Assembly (NCBI GenBank): GCA_032690845.1
Contig: CM064421.1
Location: forward strand, 37,252,963 to 37,316,962
Length of the DNA: 64,000 bases
Direction of reading: 5' to 3'
From: Eleusine coracana subsp. coracana
Taxonomy: Eukaryota > Streptophyta > Magnoliopsida > Poales > Poaceae
The position numbers and the translations under genes were made by a program. Positions 25,526 to 36,117 of the stretch are shown in pieces. Every line of letters begins with the position of its first letter. The stretch's first letter is position 1. The notes beneath the pieces were generated by a model. The model had not been told where the DNA came from, searched no databases, and was given only the letters and a program-made list of their open reading frames with translations.

Positions 25526-27115
25526 ATGAACGCCCGCATGGTTTTCCCTCTCCTCCTTCTGGTGGCCGCCGCCGCGACGCCGCTGGCCTCCGGGCAGCTC
25601 AGCGCTGGTTTCTACAAGACCACGTGCCCGGACGCCGAGAAGATCATCTTCGGCATCGTCGAGAAGAAGTTCAAGGAGGACCCCGGCACCGCCGCTGGCC
25701 TCCTCCGCCTCGTCTTCCATGACTGCTTCGCGAACGTAACACGCCGACCCATCATGCATTACTCGTTCATTTACATGCACGCTCTTGATTTGATGATGCA
25801 TCCATTATTCCAGGGCTGCGACGCGTCGATCTTGATCGACCCGCTGTCGAACCAGGCCTCGGAGAAGGAGGCGGGCCCCAACATCTCGGTGAAAGGGTAC
25901 GACATCATCGACGACATCAAGACGGAGCTGGAGAAGCAGTGCAAGGAGGTGGTGTCGTGCGCGGACATCGTCGCCGTCGCCGCCCGCGACGCCGTGAAGC
26001 TGACCGGCGGCCCCGACTACGCGGTCCCCACCGGCCGGCGCGACGCCGTCGTGTCGAACCGCGAGGACGCCGACAACCTTCCGGGCCCCGACATCGCCGT
26101 GCCCAAGCTCCTAAGCGACTTCTCCAAGAAGGGCTTCGACCTCGAGGAGTCGGTCGCCCTCCTCGCCGGCGGCCACACCATCGGCAGCTGCAAGTGCTTC
26201 TTCATCGAGGCCGATGCCGCGCCCATCGACCCGGACTACAAGAAGAACATCAGCACGGCCTGCGACGGCGCGAACCGTGACAGAGGCTCCGTGCCCATGG
26301 ACCAGGTCACGCCCAACGTCTTCGACGGCAGCTACTTCGCCCTCGCGCTCGCCAAGAAGATGCCGCTCACCGTCGACCGCCTCATGGGGCTGGACCCGAA
26401 GACGGAGCCCGTGCTCAAGGCCATGGCCGCCAAGCCCGAGAGCTTCATCCCCGTATTCGTCAAGGCCATGGAGAAGCTCAGCGTCCTCCAGGTCCTCACG
26501 GGGAAGGACGGCGAGATCAGGAAGTCGTGCGGCGAGTTCAACAACCCGCAGCCCACCAACGACGGCCCGTCGGTGATACGTATCAGCTCGCTAAACCCGG
26601 ACCAGATGGGGTTGGTGGGACCAGGGACGACGACCCGGAAGGTGAAGGCAAACGGCGCCGAGGCGGTAAGCACCGTGACACCGGGACCGGAGGTCAAGAA
26701 GGAGGCCGGCGGCAGCGAGGAGATAAAGCCGGCCCTCGGTAAAGAAGCTGAGATCGCCAAGGCCACCGGACCGATCGAGGCCACTGGCAACAAGGTCCTC
26801 GGAGACGAGCCGGGCAGCAAGTTGCCCGGCGGCGTGGAGGCTGCCAAAACCTTGAACGAGGCGAAGATCGAGAACGAGCCTCCGAAGAAACTCCGCAGCG
26901 ACCCCGCAGCGACAACCAACGTGCCCGCCGGCGGCGAAGAGGCTGCCAAGATGGCACGCGACGAGGAGTTCAGGCAGAGGAACTTGGCGAAACTCCGCAG
27001 GCGTCAGGAAGCGGCAGCAGCCACCCAGCAGGCGGCGGCCGGCGCCGGGGAAGCAGCCAAGGTGCCCGTCACCGAGGAGATGGGCAAGAAGAAACTCCGT
27101 GGCGGTCAGCACTAG
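25526..27115 (+). CDS. Class III (secretory) plant peroxidase with long C-terminal extension
   Basis: Class III peroxidases are secreted haem enzymes that use H2O2 to oxidise phenolics in the cell wall or vacuole. Two exons (25526-25735 and 25814-27115) give 503 aa. A signal peptide of about 23 residues ends before QLSAGFY. The distal site is R61 and H65 in RLVFHDCF. The proximal haem ligand is H191 in LAGGHTIG. The cysteines expected for disulphides are present (C34, C67, C72, C113, C119, C198, C220, C309). The domain ends near residue 313 (GEIRKSCGEFN). Residues 314-503 are an extra Ala/Lys/Glu/Pro-rich tail; the family is usually about 320-350 aa. The tail contains three imperfect units with G-x-E-A-A-K followed by K-K-L-R or A-K-L-R. 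The start at 25526 fits the TATA box and the signal peptide better than the ATG at 25445. The 78-bp intron is stop-free and in frame. Confidence 0.92.
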   Translation: MNARMVFPLLLLVAAAATPLASGQLSAGFYKTTCPDAEKIIFGIVEKKFKEDPGTAAGLLRLVFHDCFANVTRRPIMHYSFIYMHALDLMMHPLFQGCDASILIDPLSNQASEKEAGPNISVKGYDIIDDIKTELEKQCKEVVSCADIVAVAARDAVKLTGGPDYAVPTGRRDAVVSNREDADNLPGPDIAVPKLLSDFSKKGFDLEESVALLAGGHTIGSCKCFFIEADAAPIDPDYKKNISTACDGANRDRGSVPMDQVTPNVFDGSYFALALAKKMPLTVDRLMGLDPKTEPVLKAMAAKPESFIPVFVKAMEKLSVLQVLTGKDGEIRKSCGEFNNPQPTNDGPSVIRISSLNPDQMGLVGPGTTTRKVKANGAEAVSTVTPGPEVKKEAGGSEEIKPALGKEAEIAKATGPIEATGNKVLGDEPGSKLPGGVEAAKTLNEAKIENEPPKKLRSDPAATTNVPAGGEEAAKMARDEEFRQRNLAKLRRRQEAAAATQQAAAGAGEAAKVPVTEEMGKKKLRGGQH

Positions 27116-27879
27116 ATGAAGCGCGCGGCCCGTCCGACCACCTGTGCCTTGCGCGCGCAGCGACAGTGGCCAGCAGGTAGGCAGAGGCAGGCATGCTCCC
27201 GTCTTCATCATCTCATCCTAATTTTCTCACGCTCTCGCGTGTGTAGAAGGGACGAGCGCCGTATTATTTACAGCTGATCCCTAGGTCTAATTACGCAACT
27301 GTTGTGTCGATTTTTTTTTTGACAGCGACCAGAACCCTTTACCTATTATTTTTTTTCTTGTTCTCGAGACAAGCTGTACGTTCCTTTGACAGATGTACAA
27401 GTTTTCGCTCTATAAAGAGTGATATACAATGTAACTTTCGTCATAGAACAATGCGATGTAATCATGTGGGATGTGTGATGTGTCACAACTCACAAACAGT
27501 CATTCTATTTACCTTTGTTCTTCACGATTTTTTATACTTCAAGAAACTTTTAGTCAAACACTCCACAAGTTTGATAGTCTTTCAGTTGTGTGGACTCCAT
27601 TTCACAATGGTTAAAAGTGTCGAGCAAAGTCGAGGGCGCGACTCCACACGCCGTCCGTGTTCGAATTTGAATTTGAATATGTGAAATGAAAATCAAATTC
27701 GAATAACGAATTTGAATTCAAATCCAAATATGAACAGATTCAAATCCAGATTCGAATTTTATAAATTTGAATAGACTGTGAATTTCGAAATTCAATTTGA
27801 ATTTATCTTTTGTTTAAAATCTATTTGTATAGGTTGAGAGGGGTAAAAGTGTTTGTTTAATTCTAACTTGTCACGTCAC

Positions 27880-27949
<70 letters not shown>

Positions 27950-28076
27950 GAAAGATGACGTGACAACTTAAAGTGGGTGATGTCATACTTTTAAGGGTAT
28001 TTCCTAAACGTTATATAGAATTTAGGATATTTTATTAAAAATATTAGTAAGAGGGATATTAGATCACATCATATTA
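27116..28076. other. Peroxidase 3' flank with AT-rich repeats
   Basis: 27660-27810 is dominated by overlapping AATTTGAATTC-like words in both orientations. 27880-27949 is a TAA microsatellite. No coding region is visible. Confidence 0.5.
27880..27949. repeat. (AAT)n microsatellite, about 23 units
   Basis: This is 70 bp of perfect AAT repeat. It is flanked by AACTTGTCACGTCA on the left and TGACGTGACAACTT on the right. These are near-perfect inverted copies with one mismatch in 14. Confidence 0.95.
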
Positions 28077-28773
28077 GGGCCCTGTTTGGGACAGATTATA
28101 CCTCGCTTCCATTGGATTTAAGCCGCGTCGGGAACCAAACGAGACGATTCCGAAGCGGCTTCCAGCAAACGCGATTCATTTCGACGCCCTCTTACAACTA
28201 CGACGCCGAATCGACCCTTCCCCCCAATTCTGCGGGACGCGGTACTGATTCTCGCCTCCGCCCGTCCTCAAGCCTGGTCCGCGCGACGGAGGAGCACGCC
28301 GCTGTCCTCCTTGCGCGCCCCCGCCGTCTCGAGCTATCCGGGCATCCAGCACCAACGTCAGCGACGAAGCTCGGGATTTCTTCCTCGCGCCTCGAGCTCT
28401 CCTCTCGCCCCAATTTCTTCCTCGCGCGGAGGAAGCAGACGGGCGCAGCTTCGCAGTCGTCGCGCTGCAGGCCTCCCTGTTCCCGTCCCCATCCGCGAGC
28501 ACGGACGCGACCGGCGGCGAGCACGCACGGCTGGGGCGGGGCTAGACGCGAGTAGCCTGCGCGTGCGAGGGGCGGTTGGCGAGGATCCTGCTCCTGCTCG
28601 CCGTCGTGGACAAGGAGCTTGTCCTCCTGCTCGCCGTGACTTCTCCCGCAGCGATTCTTTTGAGGGAGCCAAACGCCCTGCTTCTTCTAGCAATGATTCT
28701 GTTCTCAGCGGCTAATCACCAAAGTTGAATTTCCACGGAAGCGCTAGTCACCAAAGCTGTCCCAAACGGGGCC
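28077..28773. mobile_element. Tourist-like (PIF/Harbinger-type) non-autonomous element with GC-rich interior
   Basis: The left end reads GGGCCCTGTTTGGGACAG (28077-28094). The right end reads CTGTCCCAAACGGGGCC (28757-28773), its near-exact inverted copy. GGGCC..GTTTGG ends are typical of Tourist-like elements in grasses. The left flank is TTA and the right flank is TAG, so the expected 3-bp duplication is only partly preserved. The interior (about 28190-28640) is strongly GC-rich and gene-like in composition, unlike the AT-rich surroundings. I recognise no transposase or other protein in it. Confidence 0.65.
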
Positions 28774-29307
28774 TAGGAAGGAGGACTTTTTATCGATTGT
28801 CTCGTGGCTGGAGCGTGGAAGCTCCCGCTTTCGGCCGCGCGGCGCGATCCTCTCTCATCACCTAACCTCCTTGACCTGTTTTCGTAGTTTGGTTAGGTCA
28901 GTCTGGGATCTCCCACACAAGAGATGTTCTGCTAGTTGAGTCCCTGCCTAGCTGTCAGTCTGGTATGGATCAAGAACGTCAATTTATAGATGTAGATGTA
29001 GCGGACACATCATAACTATTGTCCTGCTCATAGTGTTTGCAATACGAAAACCAGTGACATTGTTTGCAGCTAGTGTATAGAAAAGCAAACATTTGTAATT
29101 AGAAATACTGAACAAAACGACAACATGCGGATTGAATCCAACAGGAACATGTATCTGCATTGTCACATTTATGATTATCATGCACGGTATTGTGTTCTTC
29201 TTTTTTGAAAAATAATGAATACTGTGGTCCATAAGCTCATTTTAATAATGCATATCAAGGCTGAATATTTGTGGTTCACAAGCTTTCTGAGAATATAAGT
29301 AGATGTT
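28774..29307. other. Spacer downstream of the 4CL-like gene
   Basis: The part near 29300 is the likely 3' UTR of the minus-strand 4CL-like gene. Nothing else is recognisable. Confidence 0.5.
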
Positions 29308-32300
29308 TTATATTCTGGACGCTCTAACTTGCGCGATGAGTTCTCTCCTCAAAATCTTTCCTGAAGCAGATTTTGGTACACTGTCTACAAAGGTAACCTT
29401 CCTCAGTTTTTTGTAGTATGCAACCTGTAAGTTCCAAAAGAAAAGTCATCACTACACTAATTCCAGAAAAAGGCATTGCTCAGTAGTACATGGAAAATCC
29501 AAGTACAAAATAACATTAATTAATTCAGGAGTTACAAGTAATCAATGACACTGAGATAGCTTACTGGAGTTCAATGAGTTGATGGTCAATCTAAGATATC
29601 TAGACAGCCTTACCTGCTTTTCAATAAATTTCTGGACATCAACTTCAGTCAAAGAACTCTCAGGTGATCTTACGACATAAGCAATAGGAACTTCCCCAGC
29701 TTCAGCATCGGGAAACCTTGAAACAAGTAGAGTCCCCATTTTAACATATAAGAAACAACAAAATTGGAGACTTCATATCCGTAATCAGCTAAACCCCAAA
29801 AATTACGCGATTCAACTTACGGGATAACGACAGCATCGAGAATTTCAGGATGAGATAGAAGTAATCCTTCAAGCTCAGCAGGTGCAATCTGCCAGAAAAA
29901 TAAAGAAAAAAAACGAGATTTCCCTTTAAATGTTGATATGTTATATGCTGATAAAGGTAACACAAGTCCATATGGGTAAGGGTTATTCCATCAACATCGT
30001 TACCTGAAAACCTTTGTATTTAATCAACTCTTTAAGCCTATCTACAACAAAAAGTTGGCCTAATTCATCAAAGTATCCAAGATCACCAGTATGCAACCAC
30101 CCGTCCTTGATTGTAAATTCAGTTGCTTGCACATTGTTGAAATACCCTATAATAATTCATTCAAACAAGTGAGGAGAGGTTTTGCTAAAATTAAGTAAGA
30201 AAAAGTTTTACTCCCATTTTGTGTCCAGGACACAATCACACAACATGGAAAAATTCTGGGCTTACTATATCAGTAAATATAAGCGTAGATATTCATGGTT
30301 CCATGACAGGCCTTTTGTAAGCAGAACATCTTGATATAAAATACTGGCAGCTTTGGTTAATGAAAATGTTGGTTGTTTCATGATATTAGCATAACAGGCA
30401 TCAAGTGCAAACCAGAAAAATAATACCAGTTGCTTCAGTTCCATTACGATATTATTTGATTGATCTAGGTAATGTATAATAGATGGTCAAGAAAGTGATT
30501 CCTGATCCCCTCTGTAAAACCCCCAGTTTGATCAGAAAATACAGGGAGAAAGATTATATATACAAATGCAATTAAATTTTAATACCTTGCATTATGTTTG
30601 GGCCTCGGACACAAATTTCTCCTAGTTGATTCGGCGGCAGGTATTTCTGTGTCTCTACATCGATAATCTTTGCTTCAACTCCTGTGACAAGTGTTCCAGT
30701 TGATCCATATTGACGGCCTTGTCCTCTTTCTGGATACTCTAATGATATGATCCCACAAGTCTCAGTCATACCATAACCCTGCACCATACGCCATAAAACT
30801 AGAGCCTTGAGACATGGAAAGGATATGGGGTTTATATGTCATGACCCACGAAACAGAGTAATTCCAAGGAAAAAAGAAGTAATCACTTTCCACGATTCTC
30901 AATGGCATCTGGGTTACGAGTCTAATCTGAAGAGAAAATGGGATGCACCCACCAGTATAAGAAGTGTGGTTTTAGCAAACAACTGAACCCTTTTAGAAAT
31001 AGTTCTGACTACAGAGCTTGCTTAGCTAACTCCCCTGTTATAAATATCATGAAAATGACCTCAGCTGTCAAATTCACATCGCAATTGAATGATAAAGTAG
31101 CCTTGCCTGCAGACCAAGCATATTATCTTTACAGGACTGCATTATTCAATTCGTAGATGATACTTTCTTGTCCGTAAGTGAAGTACAGATCAGATGGACA
31201 ATAGCATATAATATCAAGTTGATCTTTGTGATGAAGAAAAAACAAAAAGAAGGAGTAGATCTGATGTAAGTATACTTTGCAGCATTACCAGGGCTACTCA
31301 CATGATAAGCAACCCGCCACTTGGTTGATCGAGGTTTCTACAGATAACGTGCTTCTATGTTTTTTGAAATCTAGAACAGCGCAGATTAATTAAACTGTGA
31401 CTTCCGCTGACTTTCACTCAAGTTAAGCAAAGGATGTAAAACTTTTGACTCGCAACAAAAGAGCAAAGGATGTATGCCTGTCCACTAGTAACAGATTTAG
31501 GAATGGAAGGAAAAGGTGGAGAGATCGGATTTCCAACATCAAAATGTTACTTTCTCTGTTTTCAAAAGAAAAATCAGGACAGCGGGGTACTTAGTTGTCC
31601 TTAGCAGAATCGTACCAACAGAGATTCAAACTTCGTCAGACATTCAGATTTTAAGTTCCAGACAATAAAACTCAAAGCCTGATCAAACAGTGCTGCTATA
31701 TCGGTCCAGCGATTCTTTGGCAGCAATATCACGGTTGAATCTGGAAGTACGCAATGACTACTGGTGGCTCACCTGGACAATCGCGGCGTCCGGGAAGTTC
31801 TTGGCCACGACCTCCATCACGTCCTTCCCGAGCGGCGCTGCGCCAGAGCCGATGAACCTGAGCGAGCTGAGGTCGTACTTTCCAGCCCTCCCGTGTTTCG
31901 CGAGCGCGATCATGACTGGCGGCACGCAGAAGAGGTGCGTGACGCGGTGACGCTGCACGGCGGCCATGACGGCATTCATGTCGAACCCGGACATGACGAC
32001 GATGGCGTTGCCGCGCTGCAGCTGCCCGTACGTGATGACGGACAGGCCGAAGATGTGGAACATGGGCAGGAAGCAGAGGAACACGTTGGGCCCCTCCCCT
32101 TGGTGGTCCTGGTCCGACGTCACCATCGTCCCCGCCGCGATGAAGTTACGGTGCGTCAGGATGACGCCCTTGCTCGCCCCCGTCGTGCCCGACGAGTAGA
32201 GCAGCGCCGCGGTGTCGCTCTGCTTGGTCGGCGGGCGGCGGTAGTCCGACTCCCGCGCACCGGCGACGAGGTCGGAGTACCGCGTGACGCGGGCGGCGCC

Positions 32301-32783
32301 TGGAGCCGTGGAGGCGGTGGCGTCGAGGAGGATGGTGGGGAGGCGGAGGTCGGCGATTTGGGGAAGGAGGGCGGAAACGGTGATGGCGAGCTTGGCGCGA
32401 GAGTCCTCGACCTGCTTGGCGATCTCCCTCGGGGTGTAGAGCGGGTTGGCCGTGGTGGCGACGGCGCCGAGGGCGGTGACGGCGAAGAAGCAGATGGGGT
32501 AGAGGACGCAGTTGGGGGCGAGGATGAGGACAACATCGCCGTGGCCCACGCCCGCGCGGGAGGAGAGCGCGACGGCCGTGGTGAGGACGGCGGAGCGGAA
32601 CTCCGCGAAGGTGAGGGATTGGCCCGAGGCGGCGTCGACCAGCGCGGGCGCCGAGGGGCACGCGGCGGCGCGGCGGAGGAGGAGGTCGGTGAGGGAGAGG
32701 CCCGGGTCGGAGGCGATGGGCGCGGGCCGCCGCAGCGACCGGTACACGCCGTCCGCGCCGTAACCCGCCGTGCTCGCCGCCAT
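29308..32783 (-). CDS. 4CLL1: 4-coumarate:CoA ligase-like acyl-CoA synthetase
   Basis: Six exons are predicted: 32783-31773, 30778-30586, 30146-30004, 29888-29821, 29716-29614 and 29424-29308, giving 544 aa. The protein belongs to the adenylate-forming ANL family, which activates carboxylic acids to acyl-AMP and then acyl-CoA. The AMP-binding box I is LLYSSGTTGASKG at about residues 194-206. Box II, GEICVRG, is at about 390-396. The C-terminal PKSASGKILRREL carries the catalytic lysine. The protein ends in SRI, which resembles a type 1 peroxisomal targeting signal. Many 4CL-like proteins of this clade are peroxisomal and act on jasmonate precursors or fatty acids rather than on coumarate, so the substrate is open. 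The symbol follows the rice 4CL-like gene that I recall in the same neighbourhood. Another intact first exon of the same type lies 2.3 kb upstream. Confidence 0.92.
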
Positions 32784-35100
32784 TTCTCTCCTGCTCTCTG
32801 GTGTCGTGTTTAGTTGCGTGTTTATTCACAAAACTCCCAACTTCGTTGCAGAAGTTGCTGGGGTGCTTTGGCCTCTTCGAGAGATGCGAACGATAGCTCC
32901 GCTTTGGCCTGATCCCCAGTCCAAGTAGTAGATGGCGCTGGCTAATGTGGACTTTTGAATTGTCTTTGCGACGATACCGTATGTCTATATATATAGTATT
33001 TTTTCATATTTCCTGTTTTGATTTTCTTTTTTAAAATTATTTGTATAATAATTATAAATTATTTAATCTAGATTCGATGACTAAAAAGTTACTTAAACTT
33101 TCAGTCAGTTAAAAATTAACAAGTCATATATTTTTTCAGATTTGTTAGATTTATTAGATTTCTGTTAACTGAAATCTTACACATTGATCCGTCAGCAAAA
33201 TATACTGTCAGTGGAGAGATGGAGGTGGCGGAGCACTACGGCGGTGCGGACGGTGCAACGCAGCGGTGAGGACATCACCGCATCGTCGGCGATGGAGGAG
33301 GTCGAAGTTGGCAAAGCGGGCAGTGCGATGCGGCGACGAGGACGACGCCATGTTGCGCGAGACGGTTATCGCCGGCGGTTAGGATGAAAGGGTTATCGAG
33401 GAACAACTAGACTTCCGATGAGCTTCGACGACGGCAGCATTATGGTTTCCTCGACCTTCATTGCTCACTGGACATGGAGAAGAGTTCGGGAGGGACAGTG
33501 GGCGCGATCTGACGGTGGGCTGCGGTTTGACAGTGCAGCGAGGCGGCGGTGGCGCCGTCGGAGTCGAGGGTGGCTGACCGGCGATGGGAGAGGCAGGCGG
33601 TGAGGACGAGCTTCGGTAGGAGGTTAAGCACATGAGAGTGGCAGGAAGTTAAAGATAATTCCTGAACTGTTAGATGCAGATCGTGTGGTTGAAAAAAGTG
33701 ATCGAAGGGTAAATTCTTGAACCGCTTTGGCTTTTTTACCAGTCCAAGGAGTAGATGGCGCTGATTAATGTGGACTTCTGAATTGTCTTTTCGACTATAC
33801 CGTTATGTCTTTTTTTTACATGGATACTTGTATACTCGGTCCTTATGTCATATTTGTTCTCACCTCTTTGATGAAAGAGAATGATGTACGGCTTTGAGCT
33901 CAACTTGACAAATGGATGGCACGGATGACGAAATTAAAGGTTCTCTTTCTTGGCAGTGCAATTTTTCTCCATGCGAAATATTACAAGGCATTCGCAACAT
34001 TTTTCATACTGTGTCGTTGGTAGTTAGTTACTTAGTTCTATTCTATGTACTTGTATGATTATTATGCATCGTTTTCTTAGGTCCTTTTGTTGTTAGCCGT
34101 TGATGTCTACCAGAATGGTTTGGGGGCTTGAGATGCGCCACGGTCCGTGCATTGACCAGGTTATCATCCAGAGCCACAGGCGCTGCGACGTCCACACGGC
34201 CGCGCGTCCGTGCCCACACGTCCGTTTCCCGGGAGACGTGGCTGCCGCACGCGCCTTGGGACCGCGCTATACTATCTTTTATCCAATGTCATCACCGAAA
34301 AGTCCTACTGCAATCTATCTTCTCCATCTAAAGTATCTAACCGATGCGATCGTCATCCCAATGTCAGACGGAAACTGGATCAGGCTGCTCCCGCGTCGTC
34401 ATAGCCGATCGTCTCCTAAATACTTCATTCAGTTTCTTGATACATGTTTAGAATGACAAGTAATTTTTTTTTTGCAAATTAAAATGACAAGTAATTTGAA
34501 ATACAGAAAATACCACTTATGAAACCTCAAACGTTTCCGTTATGTGTTAGACCTTTTTGAATCTAACAAAGTAAAAAATCGCTTATGCTATTTTTATCAT
34601 ATTCTATGCAGCACCTCCAATACTAGGAATTCTGTGTTTCAAAGGAGATCTTAGACTTTGATTGTTTCTCGAATTCGTTAGAAGGAGGCCGTCCGTCAAT
34701 TCTCGCTTATACTTAGAATTCGCTTATGTTAGAGCTTAGAAGCCAAGGAGGCCTTAGACTTTTATCAGTTCCCTTAGCACCCAGTCAATTCAACAGATCA
34801 AGTTGGAGTACTTTTTTAGAAAACTAAAACGGAAATACTATTTTTCAGTCAATTAAAAAATAGTATTCTTTCAATTAATAGTATTTTTAGTGTTATTTCT
34901 TTTGTTATTTTTTATTTATAGAATTATTTATATTAATTCATGTTATATATACATTATAAATTTTTTTTGTCTTTTTATATCCATTATATCTAAATCTAAA
35001 GGATAAAAACGTTGATTAAAAGAAATTACTATTTTCAATCGATTGAAAATTAGACACTCCCAAACTAAAATGTATAACTGCAAATGCTGGCTTATAGTAC
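32784..35100. other. Region between the 4CL-like gene and the second 4CL-like first exon
   Basis: This is mostly AT-rich DNA with a GC-richer island at 33200-33620 that has no recognisable coding signal. A segment of the 4CL-like promoter (32899-32986) is repeated in direct orientation at 33722-33810. I looked for copies of 4CL exons 2 to 6 here and found none. Confidence 0.55.
32899..33810. repeat. Pair of ~88-bp direct repeats (32899-32986 and 33722-33810)
   Basis: Both copies run from CCGCTTTGGC through AGTAGATGGCGCTG and GAATTGTCTTT to the words TACCGTATGTCT or TACCGTTATGTCT, with scattered mismatches. They lie upstream of the 4CL-like start codon and enclose about 735 bp of unrelated sequence. 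Confidence 0.8.
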
Positions 35101-36117
35101 CTGGATAATCTCGGCGCCGGGGAAGTTCTTTGCCACCGCCTCCATCACGTCCTTGCCAAGCGGCGCGGCGCCGGAGCCGATGAACCTGAGCGAGCTCACG
35201 TCATACTCCTTCAACGCCGCCCCGGTCTTGGCGAGCGCGAGCATGACCGGCGGTGCGCAGTAGAGGTAGGTGACGCGGAACCGCTGCACGGCGTCCATCA
35301 CGTCGGCCACGGCGCCGAACCGCGGCATGACGACGACGGCGTCCCCGCGCCGCAGCTGCGCCAGCGCGATCAAGCCCAGGCCGAACATGTGGAACATGGG
35401 CATGAAGCAGAGGAACACGTTGCACCCGTCCCCGCGCGCGTCCTGGTCCGACGTCATCATCGCCGTGGCCGCCGCGAGGTTGCCGTGCGTCAGCATCACG
35501 CCCTTGCTCGTGCCTGTCGTTCCCGACGAGTACAGCAGCGCCGCCGTACTGGTTGCCGTTGCCGGGCGGCGATACTCCATCTCGTGCACGCCGGCGACCA
35601 GGTCGGTGTAGAGCGTGGCGTCTGATGAAGGGCTGGTGTGTTCGTCGAGGAGAATGGTGCGGAGACGGAGGTCGGAGATTTTGGGGAGAATTTCGGAGAT
35701 GGTGATTACGAGCTTCACGTGGGCGTCGGCGACCTGGTCGGCGATCTCCCGTGCGGTGTAGAGAGGGTTGGCCGTGGTGGCGATGGCGCCGAGAGCAGTG
35801 ACGGCGAGGAAGCAGACAGGGTAGAGCACGGAGTTGGGCGCGAGGAGGAGGACGACGTCGCCGGGGCGGACGCCCGCGCGCGAGGAGAGCGCGGCGGCCG
35901 TGGTGAGGACCGCGGAACGGAGCGCGGCGAATGTGAGGGCGTCGCCGGTGGACGCGTCGACCAGGGCGAGTGCGGCGGGGCAGGTCTCGGCGCGGCGGAG
36001 GATCAAGTCGGTCAGGGAGAGGCCGGGGTCGGACGCGATCGGCACCGCCGGGCGGGGGGACCTGTACACGCCGTCCTCGCCGTAACCTGCTGCCGGCACG
36101 GCCGCCGTGTTTGCCAT
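35101..36117 (-). CDS. Second 4CL-like first exon (alternative first exon or truncated duplicate)
   Basis: An ATG at 36117 opens 339 codons that end at a consensus donor (CAG|GTACTATAAG at 35101/35100). They match exon 1 of the neighbouring 4CL-like gene from start to end: GYGEDGVYRS near the N terminus, the AMP-binding box I LLYSSGTTGTSKG, and FIGSGAAPLGKDVMEAVAKNFP at the exon end. The C-terminal half of the enzyme (box II and the catalytic lysine) is missing, and no matching exons lie between 32830 and 35100. Sequence divergence from the other exon is clearly visible, yet there are no stops or frameshifts. Phase and splice donor equal those of the exon at 32783-31773, so it could splice to the shared exon 2 at 30778. 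Otherwise it is a truncated tandem duplicate. Reading without splicing would add only two residues before a stop. Confidence 0.65.

Noticed and set aside
28112..28555. Open frames of 110-147 codons in the Tourist-like element
   Set aside because: Several overlapping frames are open on both strands because of high GC content. None shows a recognisable domain.
31764..32813. Long plus-strand open frame (349 codons) over the 4CL-like first exon
   Set aside because: It is antisense to a well-supported exon. Its Arg/Gly/Glu-rich composition is the usual shadow of GC3-rich grass coding sequence.
33184..33633. GC-richer island with short open frames between the two 4CL-like exons
   Set aside because: The frames are short and overlap on both strands without any recognisable motif. 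They do not resemble 4CL exons.
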